Source: an uncultured Chloroflexota bacterium | Lineage (GTDB): Bacteria; Chloroflexota; Limnocylindria; Limnocylindrales; Limnocylindraceae | DNA length: 5,893 bases | Direction of reading: 5' to 3' | Assembly: GCA_903851225.1 (NCBI GenBank) | Contig: CAINNT010000169.1 | Coordinates: forward strand, 1 to 5,893 | Shown here: positions 1 to 5,570 of the stretch, one piece after another | Layout of the letters: each line of letters starts with the position of its first letter | How positions within the stretch are numbered: position 1 is the first letter of the stretch | Notes under the pieces: model-generated | Databases searched by the model: none | What the model saw: the letters and a program-made list of their open reading frames with translations, nothing else | What the model was told of the DNA's origin: nothing | Translations under genes and position numbers: made by a program

Positions 1-239
1 GCGGCTGCCTCGCGATCGGCCTGCTGCGCTAGATCGGCCTCTGCTCGCAGGCGGGAGATCTCACCCTTCGCGCTGATGACCAGGCTGCTCTGTTGCTGCC
101 GAGCCTCCTCGAGAATGGCGGCCGCACGCCTGCTTGCGGCGCGAACGGACGCGGTGGCGACCACGCTTCGTAGAACTAGTCCTACAAGCACGCCGAATAG
201 AGCAAAGATCACGGGGACAATCCCGTTCAAATCAGGCAT
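1..239 (-). CDS. rny: Ribonuclease Y, N-terminal part (runs off left edge)
   Basis: This is the first 79 codons of a membrane-anchored endoribonuclease that initiates mRNA decay; the rest lies beyond the left edge. The start is the ATG at 237-239, with an AGGAG Shine-Dalgarno at 246-250 and a 6-base spacer. The visible protein begins MPDLNGIVPVIF. It has one hydrophobic segment at about residues 7-27 (rich in V, I, L, F and G), followed by a charged Ala/Glu/Arg/Gln heptad-like stretch containing AAAILEEAR and EISRLRAEADLA. A single N-terminal membrane helix followed by a long coiled coil is the RNase Y architecture, and these segments resemble the family's usual 'IIEEA...' and 'E...LRAEAE' wording. 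The KH and HD catalytic domains are outside the window, so catalytic residues cannot be checked. The position downstream of recA-recX fits many bacteria. The gene is separated from recX by 135 bases, so it may have its own promoter. Identification is from architecture, motif and context only. Confidence 0.85.
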   Translation of the reverse strand, partial: MPDLNGIVPVIFALFGVLVGLVLRSVVATASVRAASRRAAAILEEARQQQSSLVISAKGEISRLRAEADLAQQADREAA

Positions 240-250
240 GACTCTCTCCT

Positions 251-274
251 GCCAGGCTGGCCCCGCGGCCTGGC
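251..274 (-). other. Inverted repeat abutting the rny ribosome binding site
   Basis: GCCAGGC (251-257) and GCCTGGC (268-274) are perfect 7-base complements around a 10-base GC-rich loop. In the rny transcript this hairpin ends at the base next to the AGGAG Shine-Dalgarno (246-250). An alternative GGCC/GGCC pairing exists inside it. It could influence ribosome access or mRNA stability of rny, but GC-rich leaders form such hairpins by chance, so a function is inference. Confidence 0.35.
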
Positions 275-296
275 TCGCGGTAAATAAGTCACAAAT

Positions 297-311
297 CCAG
301 CCAAAGGCTGG
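297..311 (-). terminator. Short hairpin after recX, possible weak terminator or attenuator
   Basis: On the minus strand CCAGCC-TTT-GGCTGG forms a 6-bp GC-rich stem with a 3-base loop, followed by ATTTGTGACTTATTT. The tail is T-containing but not a clean T-run. The position, 64 bases after the recX stop, fits a partial terminator or attenuator between the repair operon and rny. If the promoter proposed at 319-347 is real, the hairpin would instead lie at the very start of the rny leader. No long T-tract is present, so confidence is low. Confidence 0.25.
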
Positions 312-318
312 GGAGGAG

Positions 319-347
319 AGGCTACGCCTACCCGCAAGATCGGTCAA
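319..347 (-). promoter_or_regulatory. Candidate promoter for rny
   Basis: On the minus strand TTGACC (342-347) is followed 17 bases later by TAGCCT (319-324). This resembles a housekeeping sigma-factor -35/-10 pair; the -35 is a 5/6 match and the -10 a weak 3/6 match. It sits in the only non-coding gap of the window and would give an rny leader of about 70 bases. It is proposed from consensus and spacing only. Confidence 0.3.
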
Positions 348-374
348 ACGCCCCCAGGATTGAGCGTGACGGGC

Positions 375-983
375 CTACTCCAGATCGATGTCTCCATCAG
401 GTAGGGGGGTTTCCCGCTCAGATTCGACGCGTTCTCGAGCCAGGCGCCATGAGAGAGCGCTCGGGAAGCCCCGTCGGGCGAGCCCTTGCGCCAGCCGCTG
501 GACCTCGACACGGGCATCGCCGCCTCGGAGGCGCAACTTGGCGAGAGCCGCGCGTGCAGCGCGCTCCTCGGCCCCCTCCCCGTCCCCCTCAACGGTTCGT
601 AGGGTCGCCCCCCAAACCGGTTCCGTGTCGTGCGAGCCCCCAGCCGCACGCCGCGCCAGCAGCCGTTGCGCAAGTTCGTCGTCAATGCCGCGCCGTTTGA
701 GCTCGTGCAAGAGCGCCCGATCCCCGCGCTGCCTCGATCGGTCACGAGAATCAAGCAGCGCCTGCCCGAATCGTTCGTCGTCGATGAGGCCGATCTCAAC
801 CAGTCGCGCCACCGCAGCACGTACGTGAACTTCCGGATATCCAGAAGCGATGAGGCGCTCTTCGAGGTTCTTGCGTGAGCGCGGCGCTCCGCTGAGCGAT
901 CGTGCAGCCGCCTCCAGAACATCGGAGGCTTCTGCCGCTGCTCGTCGGGCCCTCTGCGCTTCAGGGTCGCGGCGGCGCGCCAC
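375..983 (-). CDS. recX: RecX, regulator of RecA filaments
   Basis: RecX binds RecA nucleoprotein filaments in the cytoplasm and limits or remodels them. The 202-residue product has the helical-repeat signature of the family. After a basic N-terminal leader (about 1-18), repeat 1 covers roughly 20-70 and contains SRKNLEERLIASGY and LVEIGLIDDERFG. Repeat 2 (about 71-110) contains RGDRALLHELKRRGID, and the C-terminal repeat (about 138-185) ends in LARRGFPSALSWRLA. Between repeats 2 and 3 lies a Gly/Glu/Asp-rich insertion of about 25 residues (about 114-138) that looks longer than usual. The start is the GTG at 981-983, 9 bases after the recA stop. No good Shine-Dalgarno precedes it, so translation probably depends on coupling to recA. 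The recX frame is the same as that of recA, separated only by the recA TAG and three sense codons. Low sequence conservation is normal for RecX, and the recA neighbour supports the call. Confidence 0.9.
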   Translation of the reverse strand: MARRRDPEAQRARRAAAEASDVLEAAARSLSGAPRSRKNLEERLIASGYPEVHVRAAVARLVEIGLIDDERFGQALLDSRDRSRQRGDRALLHELKRRGIDDELAQRLLARRAAGGSHDTEPVWGATLRTVEGDGEGAEERAARAALAKLRLRGGDARVEVQRLAQGLARRGFPSALSWRLARERVESERETPLPDGDIDLE

Positions 984-992
984 GACGAATCG

Positions 993-2075
993 CTATTCCG
1001 CTTCGGGTGCGCCGGCGACGGGAACCTCAAGCGTCGTTGACATCGCGCGGAGCTTGGCGTCGATCTCGGCGGCCACATCCGGATTAGCCTTGAGGAACTC
1101 CTTTGCCTGCTCGCGGCCTTGGCCGAGTCGCACGTCGCCGTAGTTGAACCACGCTCCCGTCTTCGAAATCACATCCGCTGCGACGCCAACGTCGAGCAGG
1201 CCCCCCGCCATGCTGATTCCTTCGCCGTACATGATGTCGAATTCAGCGATGCGGAAGGGTGCCGCGACTTTATTCTTCACAACCTTCACCCGGACACGAG
1301 AACCAACAGCCTCGGTGGAACTCTTGATTGTCTCGATTCGACGAATATCGAGCCGCACCGATGCATAGAACTTCAGTGCTCGCCCGCCAGGGGTTGTCTC
1401 AGGACTGCCGTACATCACGCCGATCTTCTCGCGCAACTGATTGGTGAAGAGCAGCACGGTGTTTGAACGCGCGACCGCACCCGTCAGCTTACGAAGTGCC
1501 TGGCTCATCAGGCGCGCCTGAATGCCGACGAACGAGTCGCCCATCTCGCCCTCAATCTCCGCTCGAGGTACGAGGGCTGCAACGGAGTCGACCACGACAA
1601 TGTCAACGCCACCGGAGCGAATGAGCGTCTCGGCAATCTCGAGCGCCTGCTCGCCAGTGTCAGGCTGGCTAACGAGGAGCTCATTGACGTTCACACCCGT
1701 TTGCGCGGCATATACGGAGTCAAGTGCATGTTCCACGTCAATGAATGCTGCAACGCCGCCTCGGCGCTGAGCTTCAGCAATGATGTGCTGTGCGATGGTG
1801 GTCTTACCGGACGACTCTGGTCCGTAGATCTCGCTAATGCGACCTTTTGGAAGGCCACCGACGCCGAGGGCGATATCGAGCGAGATCGCACCGGTTGGGA
1901 TCGAGTCAATCGCGAGACGCTCACGAGAGCCAAGCTTCATGATCGCGCCGCGACCAAACTGCTTCTCGATGGTGAGGATCGCTGCGTCTACGGCGCGACT
2001 GCGCTCTGTGGAGGGTCTCCCCTCTTCTTTCGGTTCAACGGCTGCGCTCTTCTTGGACTCGCTCTTCTCTGCCAT
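993..2075 (-). CDS. recA: RecA recombinase
   Basis: ATP-dependent recombinase that coats single-stranded DNA, drives strand exchange and acts as co-protease for LexA-type repressors. The 360-residue product is full length. A charged N-terminal extension of about 20 residues precedes the polymerisation helix (about 27-40, DAAILTIEKQFGRGAIMKLG). Walker A is GPESSGKTT (85-93). The catalytic glutamate is E115 in FIDVEHALDS, and Walker B is VDIVVVDSVAAL (157-168). The FTNQLREKIGV segment (210-220) precedes the DNA-binding L2 region with PETTPGG, followed by ALKFYASVRLDIRR. The C-terminal domain ends in a short acidic tail (GAPEAE). Two deviations stand out in the usual DAEHALDP motif, which here reads DVEHALDS; the catalytic E is kept. 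The start ATG (2073-2075) is supported by AAGGAG 6 bases upstream. That site lies in the last codons of tgt, whose stop is 3 bases before recA. I see no promoter or LexA box in that junction, so recA is probably expressed from the upstream operon, or from a site inside tgt. Confidence 0.99.
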   Translation of the reverse strand: MAEKSESKKSAAVEPKEEGRPSTERSRAVDAAILTIEKQFGRGAIMKLGSRERLAIDSIPTGAISLDIALGVGGLPKGRISEIYGPESSGKTTIAQHIIAEAQRRGGVAAFIDVEHALDSVYAAQTGVNVNELLVSQPDTGEQALEIAETLIRSGGVDIVVVDSVAALVPRAEIEGEMGDSFVGIQARLMSQALRKLTGAVARSNTVLLFTNQLREKIGVMYGSPETTPGGRALKFYASVRLDIRRIETIKSSTEAVGSRVRVKVVKNKVAAPFRIAEFDIMYGEGISMAGGLLDVGVAADVISKTGAWFNYGDVRLGQGREQAKEFLKANPDVAAEIDAKLRAMSTTLEVPVAGAPEAE

Positions 2076-2078
2076 GGG

Positions 2079-3395
2079 TTACTCCTTGTCTTCCGACGCT
2101 ACAGCCCTTCTCTGCTGAGCTCCTCGCAGTCTGCCTGCCGCGGCGTACCGTGGCTGCATCGCACCGCGCTCTGGCACGGCGCCCGGCTCGTCGCCGGCTC
2201 CAAGTCGGGGGGTCCCCGGCCCCCCAGCCGCAGCCCGAAGGCGCGGCAGTTCAGCGGCGAGTGTACCCGACGCAATGGCTCTCCGAACCCGCCCCATGAA
2301 GGCACTCATGTGGCGCAGGTTGTGGATCGTGAGTAGGCGGTAGGCCAGGAGCTCCTCGGCTCGAAAGAGGTGCGCCAGGTAGGCACGGCTGAAACGCGTG
2401 CAGGTGCTGCAATCGCAGGTGGAATCCACGGGCTCGGGCTCATCGAGGTGGCGTGCGTTGCGCAGATTGAGACGCCCCCCAGTGACCCACGCCTGCCCGT
2501 TTCGAGCCACCCGGGCAGGCAGGACTGAGTCAAAGAGGTCGACGCCGCGCAGCACCGCGTCCAAGAGATCGATTGGTGAACCAAGGCCCATCAGATACCG
2601 AACGCGACGATCTCCTTCGAGTTCAGACACGGTTGCGTCGATTGCGAGGTTTCGTTGCTCGGGTGTCTCGTCGCCCGCAAGTCCACCGAGGTTAATGCCG
2701 TCGAACGGAAGTGATCGAATGTAGGCGGCCGATTCGGCGCGCAGTTCAGGGGTAATCCCCCCTTGTGCGATTCCGAAGAGCGCCTGACCCGGCCGGTTGT
2801 GGGCACGCAGGGAACGCACCGCCCAGCGGTGAGTGCGATCCATTGCGCGTCGAACCTCTCGTGCGGTACTCCCCTCTGGCATCACTGGCTGGTCAAACGC
2901 AACAGCAATGTCTGGTCCAAGCGACTGCTGCACCTCAATCGAACGTTCTGGCGTGAAGAGGTGCATGGAGCCATCGAGATGGCTGCTGAACCTCGCCCCC
3001 TCTTCGGTAATACGCATCAACGGCCCGAGAGAGACCACCTGGAAACCACCAGAATCGGTAAGGATCGGACGATCCCACTGCATGAATTCATGAAGGCCGC
3101 CGAGACGCTGGATCCGTTCATGACCTGGACGCAAATAGAGGTGATACGTGTTTGCGAGGATGATCTGGGCACCAATGGACTTCAGATCATCCGGGTCAAG
3201 GGACTTCACGGTCGCATTCGTGCCGACGGGCATGAAGTCCGGCGTATGCACGACGCCATGCCCTAAGCGGAGTTCACCTGTTCGAGCACGCGTGGTGGGG
3301 TCTTGCCTCGTAACGGTGAAGTGCGCGGCCCCTGCGGCGCGCGCAGGCAGGGTCGACGCGTCGGAGAGCGCGGCGAATTGCGCCGATCGGTTCAG
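2079..3395 (-). CDS. tgt: tRNA-guanine transglycosylase, with unusual start and pocket
   Basis: Swaps guanine-34 of GUN-anticodon tRNAs for a 7-deazaguanine base in queuosine formation. Numbering is from the proposed CTG (3393-3395, overlapping the ruvB TGA), giving 438 residues. The family N-terminus is plain at about 25-60: HFTVTRQDPTTRARTGEL, then HGVVHTPDFMPVGT. Other motifs are ILTDSGGFQ (catalytic D114), VAFD with D168, FGIAQGG (Q211), GGLAGDE (G241), LFDSVLPAR with the nucleophile D289, zinc ligands C327, C329 and C332 in TCDCSTC, and H358 in TIHN. A start at GTG 3249-3251 would remove the conserved N-terminal strands. No ATG, GTG or TTG lies in frame between there and a stop at 3519-3521. 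A Gly/Ala/Pro/Arg-rich tail of about 45 residues extends beyond the usual family end. Usual bacterial motifs FDEC and GLAVGE are FDQP and GLAGDE here, so the preferred base may differ. Function is confident; start and substrate are not. Confidence 0.95.
   Translation of the reverse strand: MNRSAQFAALSDASTLPARAAGAAHFTVTRQDPTTRARTGELRLGHGVVHTPDFMPVGTNATVKSLDPDDLKSIGAQIILANTYHLYLRPGHERIQRLGGLHEFMQWDRPILTDSGGFQVVSLGPLMRITEEGARFSSHLDGSMHLFTPERSIEVQQSLGPDIAVAFDQPVMPEGSTAREVRRAMDRTHRWAVRSLRAHNRPGQALFGIAQGGITPELRAESAAYIRSLPFDGINLGGLAGDETPEQRNLAIDATVSELEGDRRVRYLMGLGSPIDLLDAVLRGVDLFDSVLPARVARNGQAWVTGGRLNLRNARHLDEPEPVDSTCDCSTCTRFSRAYLAHLFRAEELLAYRLLTIHNLRHMSAFMGRVRRAIASGTLAAELPRLRAAAGGPGTPRLGAGDEPGAVPERGAMQPRYAAAGRLRGAQQRRAVASEDKE
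2082..2087 (-). promoter_or_regulatory. recA Shine-Dalgarno inside the end of tgt
   Basis: The minus strand reads AAGGAG, then TAACC and a final base before ATG, a 6-base spacer. The AAG GAG codons encode the last two residues of Tgt (Lys-Glu) and the next three bases are its TAA stop. Ribosomes ending tgt therefore stop on the recA ribosome binding site, which points to translational coupling and confirms the recA start. Confidence 0.85.
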
Positions 3396-4396
3396 CGTTT
3401 CCCCCAGAGCGACGCTGGGCCACTTCCGAGGTGCGCACGTGCCGCCTCTGTGACGACGCGGCCCTGTGGTGTCCGATCGATGAAGCCGATCCGAAGCAGA
3501 TACGGCTCGAAGACATCTTCAAGTGCGTCCACCGATTCTCCGAGCAAAGCTGCCATGGCCGCAACGCCGACGGGCCCGCCGTTGAACTTTTCGATCATGA
3601 CGGTGAGAAGTTTGCGATCGGTGGCGTCAAGCCCTGCCTCGTCTATTTGCAGACCCTGCAGGGCCGTGGCGGCTGCTTCTACGGTGATGTTCGTGGCGCC
3701 AGCTACTTGTACCTCGTCGCGAACGCGGCGCAAGAGACGATTGGCAACCCGCGGTGTGCCGCGGCTGCGCGCGGCGATCAGCGCGGCTGCGTCAGCGGCA
3801 ATCTCGATCCCGAGGATGCCAGCGGAGCGGCGGACAATTGCCGCGAGGTCAACATCATCGTAGAAGTCGAGTCGCTGTACAGCACCGAAGCGATCGCGCA
3901 GCGGCGAGGAGAGCATGCCGACGCGCGTAGTGGCACCGATGAGGGTGAATGGGGCAATGTCGAGTCGCAGCGACTGTGCCGAACCGCGATTCCCGATGAC
4001 GATGTCAATGGAGCGATCTTCCATCGCAGGATAGAGCACCTCTTCGACCGCTCGGCCGAGGCGATGGATCTCGTCGATGAAGAGCACTTGGCGGGGCGTT
4101 AGGTCCGTAAGGATTGCCGCCATCTGCCCGCCGTGCTCAATGGCGGGACCTGAGGTGAAGCGAATCTCGACGCCGAGCTCCTTGGCCACGATTGCTGCCA
4201 GGGTGGTCTTGCCGAGCCCCGGAGGTCCGTGCAGCAGGAGGTGGTCGGCAGCTTCTCCGCGTTCTCGTGCCGCCTGCAGCAAGGTCGTGAGCGAGCGCTT
4301 GGCTTCAACCTGGCCGATGTACTCGCCAAGAGACGCAGGACGCAGCGTGGTTTCGGCGTTCATCTCTGTGGCGTCGGTGCGCGACTCGCTGCTCAT
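3392..4396 (-). CDS. ruvB: Holliday junction branch migration ATPase RuvB
   Basis: AAA+ motor that assembles as rings on DNA beside RuvA and drives branch migration of Holliday junctions. The 334-residue product is full length. Its short N-terminal leader runs into LRPASLGEYIGQ. Walker A is GPPGLGKTT (57-65), Walker B is LFIDEIHRL (105-113), sensor 1 is GATTR (154-158), the arginine-finger region is SSPLRDRFG (163-171), and sensor 2 is RGTPRVANRL (212-221). The C-terminal winged-helix DNA-binding domain (about 255-334) contains EKFNGGPVGV and EDVFEPYLLRIGFIDRTPQG. All ATPase motifs are intact. The ATG start (4394-4396) overlaps the ruvA stop as ATGA. A strong AAGGAG at 4402-4407, inside the ruvA C-terminal codons, lies 5 bases upstream, so ruvA and ruvB are translationally coupled. 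Downstream, tgt appears to begin in overlap with its stop, without the queA gene often found at this place. Confidence 0.99.
   Translation of the reverse strand: MSSESRTDATEMNAETTLRPASLGEYIGQVEAKRSLTTLLQAARERGEAADHLLLHGPPGLGKTTLAAIVAKELGVEIRFTSGPAIEHGGQMAAILTDLTPRQVLFIDEIHRLGRAVEEVLYPAMEDRSIDIVIGNRGSAQSLRLDIAPFTLIGATTRVGMLSSPLRDRFGAVQRLDFYDDVDLAAIVRRSAGILGIEIAADAAALIAARSRGTPRVANRLLRRVRDEVQVAGATNITVEAAATALQGLQIDEAGLDATDRKLLTVMIEKFNGGPVGVAAMAALLGESVDALEDVFEPYLLRIGFIDRTPQGRVVTEAARAHLGSGPASLWGKR
3393..3405 (-). promoter_or_regulatory. Proposed non-ATG translation start of tgt (CTGA overlap)
   Basis: The minus strand shows GGGGG (3401-3405), a 5-base spacer, then CTG (3393-3395) sharing bases with the ruvB TGA stop (3392-3394). 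The CTGA overlap mirrors the ATGA overlaps at yebC/ruvC and ruvA/ruvB. The G-run is a plausible but weak Shine-Dalgarno. A second in-frame CTG at 3348-3350 lies closer to the conserved region but has no purine-rich site before it. A true ATG misread as CTG at 3395 would give the same protein start. Confidence 0.45.
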
Positions 4397-4980
4397 GCGC
4401 GCTCCTTGAGGGCGGCGCGCAAACGGTCTGCGAGCGGCGCATCTGCAAGCGCTGCGTTAGCAGAGACAGTTGCCGCCATCTCTTTTGCCTCTCTGGCTGG
4501 GAAGCCGAGGCTACGAAGGGCACCTTGCAGGTCACGATCTGCATCACCCTTCGGACCCGTCTCGGCCTCTGCAGATGCCTCTCGGCTCATGCGGTCACCG
4601 AGCTCCACGATGATACGCGCCGCGAGCCGCTTCCCTACTCCCGGCGCTTTGGCGATGAGTGCCTCGTCGCCGTCGACCAGTGCGCGACGCAAGAGGTCTG
4701 GACCGTGCGTCGCGAGGAGGGCGATGGCGACCTTCGGCCCGACTCCACTCACATCGAGCAGTGTGGCGAAGAGTCGCGCCTGATCACGTGTCGGGAAGCC
4801 AACCAGCGCCTCGCTATCTTCGCGAACGATGTGGTGTAGATACAGGTCCAACGTAGTCCCCTCGTTTGCGCCACTCAAGACTGTCGGAAGCGTTCGGACG
4901 CGTAGCCCGAGACCGTTTGCACTGACCACCACGGCGTCGTCTTCCACCCAAAGAACAAGGCCACGGATGTGGGCGTACAT
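4393..4980 (-). CDS. ruvA: Holliday junction DNA-binding subunit RuvA
   Basis: Tetrameric protein that holds the four-way junction open and loads RuvB; it also forms the RuvABC resolvasome with RuvC. The 195-residue product has the three expected domains. An N-terminal OB-fold (about 1-62) begins MYAHIRGLVLWVEDD and contains the acidic pin region REDSEALVGF (E54, D55). Two helix-hairpin-helix motifs follow, LLDVSGVGPKVAIALL (74-89) and IAKAPGVGKRLAARII (109-124). A flexible acidic linker (about 131-148) leads to the RuvB-binding domain III (about 149-195) with DLQGALRSLGFPAREA. The ATG at 4978-4980 is 2 bases after the ruvC stop. It has a GGGGAG Shine-Dalgarno at 4990-4995 with a rather long 9-base spacer. 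The stop overlaps the ruvB start. All features are typical of the family, and the usual partner genes flank it. Confidence 0.98.
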   Translation of the reverse strand: MYAHIRGLVLWVEDDAVVVSANGLGLRVRTLPTVLSGANEGTTLDLYLHHIVREDSEALVGFPTRDQARLFATLLDVSGVGPKVAIALLATHGPDLLRRALVDGDEALIAKAPGVGKRLAARIIVELGDRMSREASAEAETGPKGDADRDLQGALRSLGFPAREAKEMAATVSANAALADAPLADRLRAALKERA

Positions 4981-4982
4981 GG

Positions 4983-5570
4983 CTACGATCTCCCCGCGCG
5001 CAGGGCAGCGCGTACCGCTCGGTCAAATCCACTCTCGGCAGCAGCCGCCGCGGAGGCGGAACGATCAAGGCGCGAAGAGCCGGAACGATGTTCCATCTTG
5101 CGCGCACCAGCGCCCCAGAGCGCCAGAGCCAGGGCATCGGCGGCATCATCTGGGGTTGGTGCCACCTGCAAGGCAAGGAGTTTCGTTATCGCTTTCGTTA
5201 CCGCCGTCTTCGTTGCTCGGCCCTCTCCAGCGATCGCGCGCTTGAGCTCGGATGGCGTTGCTTCGACCACTTCAATCTGGTGGTCTGCAGCAATGAGGAG
5301 GGCCACCCCGCGGACAGCACCGATCGCTACAGCCGATTGCACGTTGGATTGCGAAAAGATGCGCTCAATGGCAATGCGTTCCGGCTTGTGCTGGCCAATG
5401 AGGCCCGTGATCCCATCCCGCAAGATGGTGAGTCTCTCGCCGAGCGTCAGTGCTGCGGCGGTGCGGAGTGCGCCATGCGCCACATGCACTGGGCGTGCGC
5501 CGCCAGCATCGACAACACCCCATCCGAACGCTGCCGTTCCCGGGTCGAGTCCCAGGACGCGCATGCTCAT
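4983..5570 (-). CDS. ruvC: Holliday junction endonuclease RuvC
   Basis: Dimeric RNase H-fold nuclease that resolves Holliday junctions by symmetrical nicks. The 195-residue product keeps the four acidic catalytic positions: D9 in VLGLDPGTAAFGWGVV, E69 in IAIERIF, and D142 and D145 in PDDAADALALAL. NVQSAVAIGAVRGVALL (76-92) and TPSELKRAIAGEGRATK (105-121) are also typical of the family. A tail of about 38 residues after the core is Ser/Ala/Arg-rich and probably disordered. The first ATG (5568-5570) overlaps the yebC stop as ATGA. A second ATG two codons later (5562-5564) would give the more usual start MRVLGLDPG. Neither has a strong Shine-Dalgarno, so coupling to yebC translation is likely and the choice is uncertain by two residues. 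Confidence 0.98.
   Translation of the reverse strand: MSMRVLGLDPGTAAFGWGVVDAGGARPVHVAHGALRTAAALTLGERLTILRDGITGLIGQHKPERIAIERIFSQSNVQSAVAIGAVRGVALLIAADHQIEVVEATPSELKRAIAGEGRATKTAVTKAITKLLALQVAPTPDDAADALALALWGAGARKMEHRSGSSRLDRSASAAAAAESGFDRAVRAALRAGRS

Noticed and set aside
76..363. + strand open frame of 95 codons opposite the rny start
   Set aside because: The minus strand encodes a clear membrane helix plus coiled coil with a good ribosome binding site. The + strand frame has neither motif nor a convincing ribosome site.
344..1078. Minus-strand open frame of 244 codons overlapping recX and the end of recA
   Set aside because: It is in a different frame from recX, which has clear RecX repeats. 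The alternative translation is low-complexity Arg/Ser-rich.
1701..2336. Long open frame on the + strand opposite recA and tgt (211 codons)
   Set aside because: It spans two genuine minus-strand genes with intact motifs. The translation is Arg/Ser-rich and shows no family pattern.
2943..2950. GAACGTTC palindrome inside tgt
   Set aside because: It has no spacer between half-sites, so it does not fit a LexA box. An 8-base palindrome is expected by chance.
3431..4102. Long open frame on the + strand opposite ruvB (223 codons)
   Set aside because: It lies wholly antisense to a well-conserved ruvB, and its composition is what GC-rich shadow frames give. No recognisable domain.
5082..5094. Perfect odd palindrome GGAAC-GAT-GTTCC resembling a LexA box
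   Set aside because: The half-sites are separated by 3 bases rather than the 4 of the Gram-positive GAAC-N4-GTTC box. It lies inside ruvC, with no promoter beside it.
5525..5538. GAAC-N6-GTTC near the ruvC start
   Set aside because: The spacing does not fit known LexA boxes and the site is inside coding sequence; likely chance.
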